DNA from: Mycolicibacterium helvum
GTDB taxonomy: Bacteria > Actinomycetota > Actinomycetes > Mycobacteriales > Mycobacteriaceae
NCBI RefSeq assembly: GCF_010731895.1
Contig: NZ_AP022596.1
Coordinates: 3,224,001-3,288,000 of the forward strand
Length of the DNA: 64,000 bases
Direction of reading: 5' to 3'
Below, in pieces: positions 1-8,364 of this stretch (within the stretch, counting starts at the first letter, position 1; every line of letters starts with the position of its first letter). Under the pieces are notes generated by a model, which saw only the letters and a list, made by a program, of their open reading frames with translations, was not told the origin of the DNA and ran no database searches. The position numbers and the translations under genes were made by a program.

Positions 1-157
1 GCCCGATCCGGCCGAACTCGTCGGCTTGGTCCGCGACGCTCTTCCCAAGCACTGTGTGCCTGTCGCGGTGGTGGTGGTTGCCGAGCTGCCGCGGAACCCA
101 TCGCTGAAGGTCGCACTTCGCGAAGTGGCCGCGATGTACACCAGTGCCGCGCCGTAG
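1..157 (+). CDS. AMP-dependent acyl-CoA synthetase/ligase, C-terminal fragment
   Basis: Open frame (second reading frame) running in from the left edge to a TAG at 155-157; about 51 residues are visible. The stretch ending LPRNPSLKVALRE matches the end of the small C-terminal domain of ANL-superfamily adenylating enzymes. In that family the lysine of this motif is the catalytic lysine of the adenylation step. The fragment is therefore the tail of an acyl-CoA synthetase or related ligase that activates a carboxylic acid with ATP and CoA. The substrate cannot be inferred from this piece. The start lies outside the window. Confidence 0.7.
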   Translation, partial: PDPAELVGLVRDALPKHCVPVAVVVVAELPRNPSLKVALREVAAMYTSAAP

Positions 158-603
158 CGGGCGAGCCCCCTCCGGTCATTGCCAGGACAACGGTTCGGGT
201 ACTGAGGGCAGGCGGCACGGCCGGTGTTCGCCGCCCGCGCAGCTCTGCCGGATCGCAAATCCGTTATGCGGACTCTTGTGGCGGCATGACCTGCGACAAA
301 TGTAGTTGTCGACGACATGAGCAAACATTGGTTCATTGTCGTCTATACCGTCCCGAGACGTCGGTTGCTGGGCGAATTGCCCTATCGCCGCGTTGGCGCA
401 CCATTTGCCGCCGCATGAGATTCGGGGAAATGCTTCTGATCTCGACATTTGTCAAAAACGGATAATCGGACGGCCGTCTGGAGTTCGTTCGCCTACGCGA
501 TGGAAAATTTTTGCTGAATTGCAGCATCTCAGCTTGCTCTCAGCTGGATTTTGCGGTGTGATGGGCATTACGCCAGGGGAATGAGGAGGCAAGGGGGAGC
601 ATT
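158..603. other. intergenic stretch without a convincing gene
   Basis: About 450 bases between the ligase fragment and the hairpins in front of the amidase. Short open frames occur on both strands, but none has a recognisable protein, a good ribosome binding site or mycobacterial codon bias. Base composition is visibly less GC-rich than the neighbours, with A/T runs near 440-520. I see no tRNA-like or repeat structure. It may hold promoters, a small RNA or decayed sequence. Confidence 0.5.
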
Positions 604-627
604 GACCCCTCCCGGATGGGAGGGGTC
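604..627. terminator. perfect 10-bp hairpin
   Basis: GACCCCTCCC at 604-613 and its exact reverse complement GGGAGGGGTC at 618-627 enclose a four-base loop. No U-tract follows, so this would be the tail-less hairpin type often proposed for mycobacterial terminators. It sits just upstream of a second, larger hairpin. Confidence 0.45.
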
Positions 628-638
628 GATTGCCGTCT

Positions 639-679
639 AGGGCGCGAGTTCCTCGGTCAAACCGGGGAAGTCGCGCCCT
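639..679. other. 19-position near-perfect hairpin upstream of the amidase
   Basis: Positions 639-657 pair with 661-679 around the three-base loop CAA: 17 Watson-Crick pairs, one G-T pair and one G-G mismatch (648/670). The structure ends 21 bases before the amidase ATG at 701. It could be a terminator that insulates the amidase, a 5'-leader regulatory hairpin, or a copy of a palindromic repeat. No second copy was noticed in this window. Confidence 0.5.
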
Positions 680-700
680 TTGCGTATCACCATTGCGGAC

Positions 701-2095
701 ATGGCCGACCTCTGTCATCTGCCCGCCCATGAGCTCGTCCGGTTGACCACGGCGGGTGCGGTCTCCTGCAGGGAGGTCCTCGACGCCCATCTAGCCCGGA
801 TCGATGCCGTGAACCCCCGGCTCAACGCGCTGATCGTGGCCGCCGATCCAGACCTGCTCCGGCACTCTGCCGCCGACGCCGACCAGCGCTTCACGCGGGG
901 TGAACCGCTCGGCCGGGCCCATGGGCTGCCGGTGGTGGTCAAGGACGTGATGCTGGTGTCCGGGCTGGTCTGCTCGGGCGGTAGTCCGGCACTGCGGGCG
1001 GTGGCCAACCGGGACGCGACGGTGGTGTCTCGGCTACGCGCCGAGGGCGCCATCGTGCTGGGGATGACCAACGTGCCAGAGATGGGGCGTGGCGGCGAGT
1101 CCAACAACAATCTGTACGGGCGAACCACCAATCCGTTCGATCTCGAGCGCACCCCTGGCGGCAGCAGTGGCGGGTCGGCCGCGCTGATCAGTGCAGGCGG
1201 GGCGGCGCTGAGCGTGGGCTCCGACGGCGGTGGCAGCATCCGCCAGCCGTCGCATAATTGCGGTATCGCCGGGCTCAAGCCCACGCATGGACGAATCCCC
1301 AGGACGGGCAGCGTCTTCGGCGACGCCCCAGGTATCTTCGGACCCTTCAACTGCTATGGACCGCTGGCCCGTTCGGTAGCCGACCTGCAGCTGGGCCTGT
1401 CGATCATGGGCGGCCCGGATCTGGGCGATCCGTACGCCACGGCCGCGCCACTAGCCAACCCCGATGACGTCGACCTCGCCTCCCTGCGGGTGGCGACCTA
1501 TCTGCTGGACGGCATCTCGCCACCGGAGGCCCAGGTCGCCGCTGTCGTCACCGCAGCTGCGCAGGCCGTTGCCGACGCCGGGGCGGCCGTCCGATGGGAT
1601 CAGCCCGCGTGTCTCAACCGCACCATCGAATTGCTCTGGGAATCGGTGTTTCTCGGTGGGGATCGGGGTGAGGGCTTCGAAGCGGACCTGGCCGCGATCG
1701 GGGCCACCAATCCTTCCGAGGAACTCGCCGAGTTCCTGCGGCAGGCTCGCGGCATCGAGTTCACGTTGTCCGATGCCCGGCGCCGGCTGGTCGACATCGA
1801 CACGTTCCGCCTCGAGATGCTGTCGTTCATGGACGGCTACGACGTGATCATCGGGCCGGCGATGCCCACTCCGGCCAAGCCACACCACCACGGGCTGGTG
1901 GAGATCAGCGACTTCTCTCACCTGATGGCGCACAACCTCACCGGCTGGCCCGCTGTCGTGGTCCGGTGTGGAACGTCTTCGGAGGGTCTGCCGATCGGAG
2001 TCCAGATTGCCGCCCGGCCATGGCAGGACGCCACGGCGCTGGCGGTGGCGGCACACCTCGAGGCAACCCTCGGCGGCTGGCGGCCGCCGCCGTAG
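701..2095 (+). CDS. amidase (amidase-signature family)
   Basis: 464-residue protein of the amidase-signature family, which hydrolyses carboxamides to acid and ammonia with a Ser-cisSer-Lys triad. The lysine lies in VVVKD (about residue 81). The serine-rich PGGSSGGSA motif is at about 152-160, and the presumed nucleophile lies in SDGGGSIRQP at about 179. This spacing is the family's usual one and the length is normal. I chose ATG 701; an in-frame TTG at 680 would fall directly on the end of the hairpin. Neither start has a clear ribosome binding site. The natural substrate is not evident. The downstream oxidoreductase starts 10 bases after the stop, so the two may be cotranscribed. Confidence 0.88.
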   Translation: MADLCHLPAHELVRLTTAGAVSCREVLDAHLARIDAVNPRLNALIVAADPDLLRHSAADADQRFTRGEPLGRAHGLPVVVKDVMLVSGLVCSGGSPALRAVANRDATVVSRLRAEGAIVLGMTNVPEMGRGGESNNNLYGRTTNPFDLERTPGGSSGGSAALISAGGAALSVGSDGGGSIRQPSHNCGIAGLKPTHGRIPRTGSVFGDAPGIFGPFNCYGPLARSVADLQLGLSIMGGPDLGDPYATAAPLANPDDVDLASLRVATYLLDGISPPEAQVAAVVTAAAQAVADAGAAVRWDQPACLNRTIELLWESVFLGGDRGEGFEADLAAIGATNPSEELAEFLRQARGIEFTLSDARRRLVDIDTFRLEMLSFMDGYDVIIGPAMPTPAKPHHHGLVEISDFSHLMAHNLTGWPAVVVRCGTSSEGLPIGVQIAARPWQDATALAVAAHLEATLGGWRPPP

Positions 2096-2105
2096 AGTCG
2101 GGGGC

Positions 2106-3095
2106 ATGCGATTCGGACTGTTCATTCCTCAGGGTTGGCGATTGGATCTGGTCGGCATCCCCATTGAAAAGCACTGGCAGGTAATGCGTGATCTGGCCGA
2201 TCACGCCGACGCAGGACCGTGGGACTCGCTGTGGGTCTACGACCATTTCCACACCGTGCCGATGCCCACCGACGAAGCCACTCACGAGGCATGGACCCTG
2301 ATGGCTGCGTACGCCGCGAGCACGTCGCGGATCAAGCTCGGCCAGATGTGCACCGCGATGAGCTACCGCAACCCCGTCTACCTGGCCAAGGTCGCTGCGA
2401 CCACCGACATCATCTCCGGTGGTCGGGTGCAGATGGGTATCGGCGGCGGCTGGTACGAGCACGAATGGCGCGCTTACGGCTACGGGTTCCCCTCCGCGGG
2501 TGTGCGGCTGGGCCGCCTCGACGAGGGCGTACAGATCATGCGCGACGCCTGGCGGGACGGGAAGGTGAGCTTCGCCGGCAAGCACTATCAGGTCGACGGG
2601 GCGATTGTTGCCCCTAAGCCGTTGCAGGAGGGCGGTATTCCGTTGTGGATCGCCGGCGGCGGCGAAAAGGTGACCCTCAAGATCGCCGCGAAGTACGCGC
2701 AGTACACCAACTTCACTTCCGAGCCCGATGGCTTCGCGCACAAATCACGGGTTCTCGCCGAGCACTGTCGCGAGGTGGGCACCGACTTCGACGCCATCGT
2801 GCGCTCGGCGAATGTGAACGCGATCATCGGCACCTCTAACGACGACGTCACGCAGCGGGTGCAGCGGGTACGCGACCGACTGTCCGGGGTGTGCGGAGAC
2901 GCTGCCGCCGACGCGATGATGACGACGGTCAGTGCGCCGGGGTCGGCGGCTGGCACTCCCGCGCAGGTCATCGAGAGCCTGACGGCGCTGCGCGACCTGG
3001 GCTGTGAGTACGTGATCTGCTACTTCCCGGAGGCGGCCTATGACCGATCCGGCATCGAGTTGTTCGAGCGCGAGGTGATCCCCGCGCTCGCATGA
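2106..3095 (+). CDS. LLM-class F420-dependent oxidoreductase
   Basis: 329-residue luciferase-like monooxygenase fold protein. The N-terminus MRFGLFIPQG, the SLWVYDHF stretch and the GRVQMGIGGGWYEHEWRAYG stretch are typical of the mycobacterial branch that usually binds coenzyme F420 rather than FMN. Such enzymes carry out hydride transfers on varied substrates; this one cannot be assigned. The open frame extends upstream into the amidase gene. ATG 2106 is preferred because homologues begin at this motif and it follows the amidase stop by 10 bases. Confidence 0.85.
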   Translation: MRFGLFIPQGWRLDLVGIPIEKHWQVMRDLADHADAGPWDSLWVYDHFHTVPMPTDEATHEAWTLMAAYAASTSRIKLGQMCTAMSYRNPVYLAKVAATTDIISGGRVQMGIGGGWYEHEWRAYGYGFPSAGVRLGRLDEGVQIMRDAWRDGKVSFAGKHYQVDGAIVAPKPLQEGGIPLWIAGGGEKVTLKIAAKYAQYTNFTSEPDGFAHKSRVLAEHCREVGTDFDAIVRSANVNAIIGTSNDDVTQRVQRVRDRLSGVCGDAAADAMMTTVSAPGSAAGTPAQVIESLTALRDLGCEYVICYFPEAAYDRSGIELFEREVIPALA

Positions 3096-3189
3096 GAAGC
3101 GCGTGCATTTAGATGAGAATGTGGTTTCCGTCCACGGCTAACAGTGTTGTACGATCCCGCTACTGCCCTGGACTACGAAGGATGCCGCT

Positions 3190-3609
3190 ATGCAAAAGGC
3201 CCTGGCGCCCGAAATCTCCACCTGGCCGGAGGAGAACCCGCAGCTGATCGGCAGTGAATGCGCCAGCTGTTCGGCGGTGGTCTTTCCTAGTCAGGAACGC
3301 TGCCCGCGTTGCAGCGCGGCCGGTATGGCCGAGGTCAAGTTGCCCCGCCGCGGCACCCTGGTGGCCTGGACCACCCAGGGCTTCGCGCCCGGCGCCCCCT
3401 ACATCGGCCCGACCGGTAAGGACTTCGTCCCGTTCGGTGTCGGCCTGGTGCAGCTGGACGACGTCGTGCGTGTCGAGGGCCGGCTCACCGAGAACGACCC
3501 GGCGAAGCTGAAGTGGGGCATGGACGTCGAGCTCACGATGATCCCCTTCGCGACCGACGCCGACGGCAACGAGGTCGTCACCTTCGCCTTCCAGCCGGCG
3601 GAGGCCTAA
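3190..3609 (+). CDS. Zn-ribbon/OB-fold protein (DUF35 family)
   Basis: 139-residue protein with a four-cysteine zinc ribbon near the N-terminus (CASC about residues 24-27, CPRC about 38-41), followed by an OB-fold. DUF35 proteins of this kind partner thiolase-like enzymes, as ChsH2 does with the aldolase Ltp2 in steroid side-chain degradation, and can bind acyl-CoA. The thiolase-like gene follows only four bases downstream, so a two-subunit complex is likely. A possible promoter with TACGAT at 3150-3155 lies upstream, in a 94-base gap after the oxidoreductase. Confidence 0.85.
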   Translation: MQKALAPEISTWPEENPQLIGSECASCSAVVFPSQERCPRCSAAGMAEVKLPRRGTLVAWTTQGFAPGAPYIGPTGKDFVPFGVGLVQLDDVVRVEGRLTENDPAKLKWGMDVELTMIPFATDADGNEVVTFAFQPAEA

Positions 3610-3613
3610 GAGT

Positions 3614-4759
3614 ATGAGTAATGACGTCGCAATCATCGGTGTCGGCCTGCACCCGTTCGGCCGGTTCGACAAGACCGCCATGGAGATGGGCGCCGAGGCC
3701 ATTGCCCTGGCGCTCGCGGACGCCGGTGCGGACTGGAAGGACATCCAGTTCGGCTTCGGTGGCAGCTATGAGGTGTCCAACCCCGACGCGGTCACGCGTC
3801 TGGTCGGGCTGACCGGGATCACCTTCACCAACGTCTTCAACGCCTGCGCCACCGCGGCCAGCGCCATCCAGCAGACCGCGGACACGATCCGGCTCGGCAA
3901 GTACGACATCGGCATCGCGGTGGGTCTGGACAAGCACCCGCGCGGTGCGTTCACCGACGACCCGGCCAAACTGGCTCTGCCGCAGTGGTATGCGCAGAAC
4001 GGCCAGTTCGTCACCACCAAGTTCTTCGGTATCAAAGCTAACCGCTACCTGCACGATCACGGCATCTCCGAAGAGACGCTGGCGCGGGTGGCCAACAAAA
4101 ACTTCCGCAACGGTGTGCTCAACCCGAATGCGTTCCGCCGCAAGGAGATTTCCATCGAGGAGATCATGGCGTCGCCGGTGCTGAACTACCCGTTGCGGCA
4201 ATACATGTTCTGCGCACCCGACGAGGGTGCCGCCGCGGTCATCATGTGCCGCGCCGAGATCGCCCACCGGTTCACCGACAAGCCGGTTTACGTGCGTGCC
4301 AGCGAGATTCGCACTCGGACGTTCGGCGCTTATGAAGTGCACGGCACTTCCGCGCCGCTCGACGAGGACGTCTCGCCGACCGTCTACGCCGCCAAGGCCG
4401 CCTACGAGGCGGCCGGTATCGGGCCTGAGGACGTCGACATCGCCCAGCTGCAGGACACCGACGCCGGGGCCGAGATCATCCACATGGCCGAGACCGGTCT
4501 GTGCGCTGACGGGGACCAGGAGAAACTGCTGGCCGACGGTGCTACCGAGATCGGTGGCTCGCTGCCGATCAACACCGACGGCGGCCTGATCGCCAACGGT
4601 GAGCCGATCGGCGCCTCGGGCCTGCGCCAGATGCACGAGTTGGTGCGCCAGCTGCGCGGCGAGGCTGGCGAAAGGCAGGTGCCGGGTAACCCCCGCATCG
4701 GGCTGGCTCAGGTTTACGGTGCGCCCGGAACCGCCTCAGCGACAATACTTTCGCTGTAA
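3614..4759 (+). CDS. thiolase-like protein (acetyl-CoA acetyltransferase/lipid-transfer type)
   Basis: 381-residue thiolase-superfamily protein. The usual nucleophilic cysteine position is kept in FNACATAASA (about residue 78). Near the C-terminus the classical GHPxGASG motif reads GEPIGASG, so the catalytic histidine is replaced. The position of the second catalytic cysteine (CxG in thiolases) reads VYGAPG. Loss of both residues argues against a true thiolase. It fits thiolase-fold acyl-CoA retro-aldolases such as Ltp2, which work with a DUF35 subunit like the adjacent gene. The substrate is unknown; a side-chain or branched acyl-CoA is a reasonable guess. Confidence 0.82.
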   Translation: MSNDVAIIGVGLHPFGRFDKTAMEMGAEAIALALADAGADWKDIQFGFGGSYEVSNPDAVTRLVGLTGITFTNVFNACATAASAIQQTADTIRLGKYDIGIAVGLDKHPRGAFTDDPAKLALPQWYAQNGQFVTTKFFGIKANRYLHDHGISEETLARVANKNFRNGVLNPNAFRRKEISIEEIMASPVLNYPLRQYMFCAPDEGAAAVIMCRAEIAHRFTDKPVYVRASEIRTRTFGAYEVHGTSAPLDEDVSPTVYAAKAAYEAAGIGPEDVDIAQLQDTDAGAEIIHMAETGLCADGDQEKLLADGATEIGGSLPINTDGGLIANGEPIGASGLRQMHELVRQLRGEAGERQVPGNPRIGLAQVYGAPGTASATILSL

Positions 4760-4775
4760 GCGGCCCTGTGGGTTG

Positions 4776-6524
4776 CTAGACGTTGGTCTGCTGGCCGAAG
4801 AAACCCTCGACGGCCTGCAGTAGGACGAGCACTTCGATCAGTCCGGCGGTGGTCGCCAACCCCGTGACGGCCGCGATCGGGAGGCCGATGGCATTCGCCA
4901 GACCGGTGATGACGTCACCGGACAGCGCTTGCGCAATGCCCCCGAGGAACAGGGTGACGCCATAGGCGGGCAGCATCGTGACGATCGCGTTGACGATATC
5001 GGCCGTCGGTAGCGCAGCCGCGTAAACCGCCGCCGACGAGTTGGAGATGTTGTACGCGATGTCGGTGACGGCGGTCTGCAGGGCCGAGATGACGCCCGCG
5101 GGGGTTGGGAGTACCGGCGAAGGACCCGGTTTCGGTACATGCAGAGCCGCCAGCTCCTGCCACATCACCCCACCGGGGCTGACGTCGGCCACGAAGTCTT
5201 TGACACCCTGCTCGACGCCGGCGACGAACAGACTTGCCACCTCGCCCCAGTTGACGTCAGGAATGAAGCCGAAAGTTGTTTGCTGGTTCGCGAATCCCTC
5301 GTTGGACCAGCCGTATTTCGGGTCACCGTAGCCGAGGTTCACGATGACCTTCAGCGCCGGTTGCAGCAGATCGGCCAGCGGGGTGCCGATGACGGGTATC
5401 AGCCGCAGCGGCTCCAGCAGCGGCAGGTTCTCGGTGGGAATGATGTAGTACTTCTGGGTCGGGTCGGTGGTCGGCAGGGCAATCGCCGAATTGACTTGCG
5501 CTGAAGTCAGATCGGCGTACTTGGTGTGCACGAAGATGATGCCAAGGCCGGCATTGAGTACCGACAAGACATTGAGCGGGTAGCGCGGGAAGTCGGCGAA
5601 CCCGTCGTACTCGAGGGTGTAGTTCGTTGTCGGGAAGAGGTTTTCGGGCGTCGCGCCGTAGAAGTCCAGACCGAGGCTCGGCAGTTTCAGCCCGGGGAAG
5701 CGAGACAGGAAGCCGCCGTTCGGATTCATCTCATTGCCGACCAAGACGAAGTTGACCGGGGTACCCGCGGGGAGCTGACTCATGATCAGTGAAGAGATGA
5801 TGGCGCTCTGCGAGTAGCCGAACACCGTCGCAGTATTGCCGGCGGCGACTTGGCTCGCGATCGCCGCGGCGAGGATCTGCAATCCCTGCTGGACCGACAC
5901 GTTCAGCGGCAGGCTCTTCACCCCGGTGATCGGGTACAGCCCCTCGGGAGTGTCCAGCTGGAACGGGATGGAACCGGGGTAGCTCGGGTTGATGTACAGA
6001 TTGAAGACGTTCTGGATATAGCTGGGCTTCGGGATCGGAACGCCGCTGGGCCCCATGATCACTGCCGTGTTCTGCGCGCTGAGTGTCTGGACCGAGCCCT
6101 CTGGTGCCGACGACGCCGCGGCGGCGCGCGCCGAGACGCCGCTATCGCGCCGGCTGTAGGCCAGCGCCGCCAACTCCAGCGGTGAGCCGGCCGGCACGGC
6201 GGGGGACTGGGGTGCCGACGGGTCGGCCGTGGCGGAGGGCACGACTGCCACCGAGGTCAGCGTTCCGGCCGCGCTGGTGGACTGAGCCTGCAGCGTCGTG
6301 GTGGGACGCGAGCGGGCCGAGGACGCCTTGGCTGCACCATGTTTGGCCGGGCCGGCAACCGAACCGGTGTCGCCGGACACCGAGCGTGCGGAGCCGGCGT
6401 GCGTCGCCGAGTCGCCCGAGCCGGGACCGTCGGCCCAGGCCGTCGCGCCGTTGAACGCCGCGGCGCCCACGCCCAGCACAATCGCCAACCCGCCAACTCG
6501 ACCAATGAAGCCTGCTGCGCTCAC
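4776..6524 (-). CDS. secreted PE-PPE-domain serine hydrolase
   Basis: 582 residues, starting at GTG 6522-6524 with a good purine-rich site (AGGGGGC) upstream. Residues 1-32 look like a signal sequence ending in AWA-D. A Ser/Ala/Pro-rich linker follows to about 150. From about 155 to 400 comes an alpha/beta-hydrolase domain of the PE-PPE type with the nucleophile motif GYSQS (Ser 238). This domain is the esterase/lipase-like C-terminal part of some mycobacterial PE and PPE proteins, but no PE or PPE domain is present here. The C-terminal 100 residues are hydrophobic and may associate with the membrane or cell envelope. The gene converges on the thiolase gene. Confidence 0.8.
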   Translation of the reverse strand: MSAAGFIGRVGGLAIVLGVGAAAFNGATAWADGPGSGDSATHAGSARSVSGDTGSVAGPAKHGAAKASSARSRPTTTLQAQSTSAAGTLTSVAVVPSATADPSAPQSPAVPAGSPLELAALAYSRRDSGVSARAAAASSAPEGSVQTLSAQNTAVIMGPSGVPIPKPSYIQNVFNLYINPSYPGSIPFQLDTPEGLYPITGVKSLPLNVSVQQGLQILAAAIASQVAAGNTATVFGYSQSAIISSLIMSQLPAGTPVNFVLVGNEMNPNGGFLSRFPGLKLPSLGLDFYGATPENLFPTTNYTLEYDGFADFPRYPLNVLSVLNAGLGIIFVHTKYADLTSAQVNSAIALPTTDPTQKYYIIPTENLPLLEPLRLIPVIGTPLADLLQPALKVIVNLGYGDPKYGWSNEGFANQQTTFGFIPDVNWGEVASLFVAGVEQGVKDFVADVSPGGVMWQELAALHVPKPGPSPVLPTPAGVISALQTAVTDIAYNISNSSAAVYAAALPTADIVNAIVTMLPAYGVTLFLGGIAQALSGDVITGLANAIGLPIAAVTGLATTAGLIEVLVLLQAVEGFFGQQTNV

Positions 6525-6681
6525 GAACGCCCCCTGTTGTCACCCGACCACGTATCGTGGCGAAGACTAACGCGTCGCTGCGACGTTCGCTGTCAGATTA
6601 GTTGCGCGATCGCAGCGTTCATCGAATCGCGTGATGAACTTTTGCTATCAGGGAGCTGTGGCAACTTTGGCTGCCTGGACG

Positions 6682-8331
6682 TCAGATCGCGGGGCCGAGC
6701 AGGTCGTCGGCGTCCTGAATGATGTAGCCGTAGCCCTGTTCGGCCAGGAACCGCTGCCGGTGCGCGGCGTACTCGGCGTCGAGACTGTCGCGGGAGACCA
6801 CGGAGTAGAACACTGCGCCTCCGCCGTCGTGCTTGGGGCGAAGCAACCGGCCCAGTCGCTGTGCCTCTTCCTGACGCGAGCCGAATGTCCCCGAAACCTG
6901 CACGGCCACCGATGCTTCCGGTAGGTCGATGGAGAAGTTCGCCACCTTGGACACGACCAGCGTCTTCACCTCGCCGCGGCGGAACGCGTCGAATAGCGCC
7001 TCGCGCTCGGCATTCTTCGTTGAACCCTGGATGACGGGTGCGTCCAGTTCGGTGCCCAGTTCGTCGAGCTGGTCGAGGTAGGCGCCGATCACCAGCGTCG
7101 GCTCGTCGCGGTGTTTAGCCAGAATCGATTTGACCACCGCGATCTTCGAGTGCGCGGTCGAACACAGCCGGTAGCGCTCCTCGGGTTCAGCGACCGCGTA
7201 CAGCATCCGCTCGTTGTCGGTCATCGTGACCCGGACTTCGATGCACTCCGCCGGCGCAATCCAGCCCTGGGCCTCGATGTCCTTCCACGGTGCGTCGTAG
7301 CGCTTGGGGCCGATGAGACTGAAGACGTCGCCCTCGCGGCCGTCCTCTCGGATCAGCGTCGCAGTGAGTCCGAGTCGCCGGCGGGACTGCAGGTCGGCGG
7401 TCATCCGGAACACCGGTGCGGGCAGCAGGTGGACCTCGTCGTAGATGATCAGCCCCCAGTCGCGGCTGTCGAACAGCTCCAGATGCCGGTACTCGCCCTT
7501 GGTGCGCCGGGTGATCACCTGATAGGTAGCGATGGTGACCGGCCGAATCTCCTTGCGCTCGCCGGAATACTCGCCGATTTCCTCTTCGGTCAGCGATGTC
7601 CGCGCGATCAGCTCGCGCTTCCACTGCCGGCCTGCGACGGTGTTGGTGACCAGGATCAGCGTCGTCGCCCCGGCCTTGGCCATGGCGGCCGCCCCCACCA
7701 GCGTCTTGCCCGCGCCGCACGGCAGTACCACCACGCCCGAGCCGCCCGCCCAGAATGAGTCGGCGGCCATCTCCTGGTAGTCGCGCAGCTGCCAGCCATC
7801 CTGGCTGAGGCTGATCGGGTGGGCCTCGCCGTTGACGTAGCCGGCCAGGTCCTCGGCCGGCCAGCCGATCTTGAGCAGCAGTTGCTTGATGTGGCCGCGC
7901 TCGCTGGGATGGACGATCACGGTGTCGTCGTCGATGCGCGCGCCCAGCATCGGGGCGATCTTCTTATTGCGCATCACCTCCGCCAGCACCGCGCGATCGA
8001 GGCTGACCAGAACCAGGCCGTGGATCGGGCTCTTGACCAGCTGCAGCCGCCCGTAGCGGGCCATGGTGTCGACGATGTCGACCAGGAGCGGCTGCGGTAC
8101 GGCGTAGCGCGAGAAGCTGACGAGTGCGTCGACCACTTGCTCGGCGTCGTGGCCGGCAGCGCGGGCGTTCCACAACGCCAGGGGAGTGATGCGGTAGGTG
8201 TGGATGTGCTCGGGTGCGCGTTCCAGCTCCGCGAACGGGGCGATCGCCGCCCTGGCGGCGCCGGCCTGCTCATGATCGACCTCGAGCAGCACGGTTTTGT
8301 CGGACTGCACGATCAAGGGGCCGTCGGTCAT
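6682..8331 (-). CDS. xpb: XPB/Ercc3-type DNA helicase
   Basis: 549-residue superfamily 2 helicase, close in length to the mycobacterial XPB (Rv0861c). Visible motifs are Walker A PCGAGKT (about 204-210), the DEVH box (about 298-301), motif III LTATL and the XPB-specific RED triplet at about 328-330. The N-terminal 180 residues form the damage-recognition-like domain. XPB is a 3'-5' ATP-dependent helicase that in eukaryotes opens DNA in nucleotide excision repair and transcription initiation; its bacterial role is uncertain. It is the second gene after a same-strand gene for a helicase-associated protein, with a 33-base gap. Confidence 0.93.
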   Translation of the reverse strand: MTDGPLIVQSDKTVLLEVDHEQAGAARAAIAPFAELERAPEHIHTYRITPLALWNARAAGHDAEQVVDALVSFSRYAVPQPLLVDIVDTMARYGRLQLVKSPIHGLVLVSLDRAVLAEVMRNKKIAPMLGARIDDDTVIVHPSERGHIKQLLLKIGWPAEDLAGYVNGEAHPISLSQDGWQLRDYQEMAADSFWAGGSGVVVLPCGAGKTLVGAAAMAKAGATTLILVTNTVAGRQWKRELIARTSLTEEEIGEYSGERKEIRPVTIATYQVITRRTKGEYRHLELFDSRDWGLIIYDEVHLLPAPVFRMTADLQSRRRLGLTATLIREDGREGDVFSLIGPKRYDAPWKDIEAQGWIAPAECIEVRVTMTDNERMLYAVAEPEERYRLCSTAHSKIAVVKSILAKHRDEPTLVIGAYLDQLDELGTELDAPVIQGSTKNAEREALFDAFRRGEVKTLVVSKVANFSIDLPEASVAVQVSGTFGSRQEEAQRLGRLLRPKHDGGGAVFYSVVSRDSLDAEYAAHRQRFLAEQGYGYIIQDADDLLGPAI

Positions 8332-8364
8332 TTCGCGCCCACTTGGCTAAAGCTCATTTCCCCA

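Noticed and set aside
158..790. several 60-110-codon frames in the first gap
   Set aside because: They overlap each other on both strands, lack recognisable domains, and some cross the hairpins or the amidase start.
3578..4636. 352-codon antisense open frame over the thiolase-like gene
   Set aside because: No recognisable protein; the plus-strand gene has family motifs and an operon partner.
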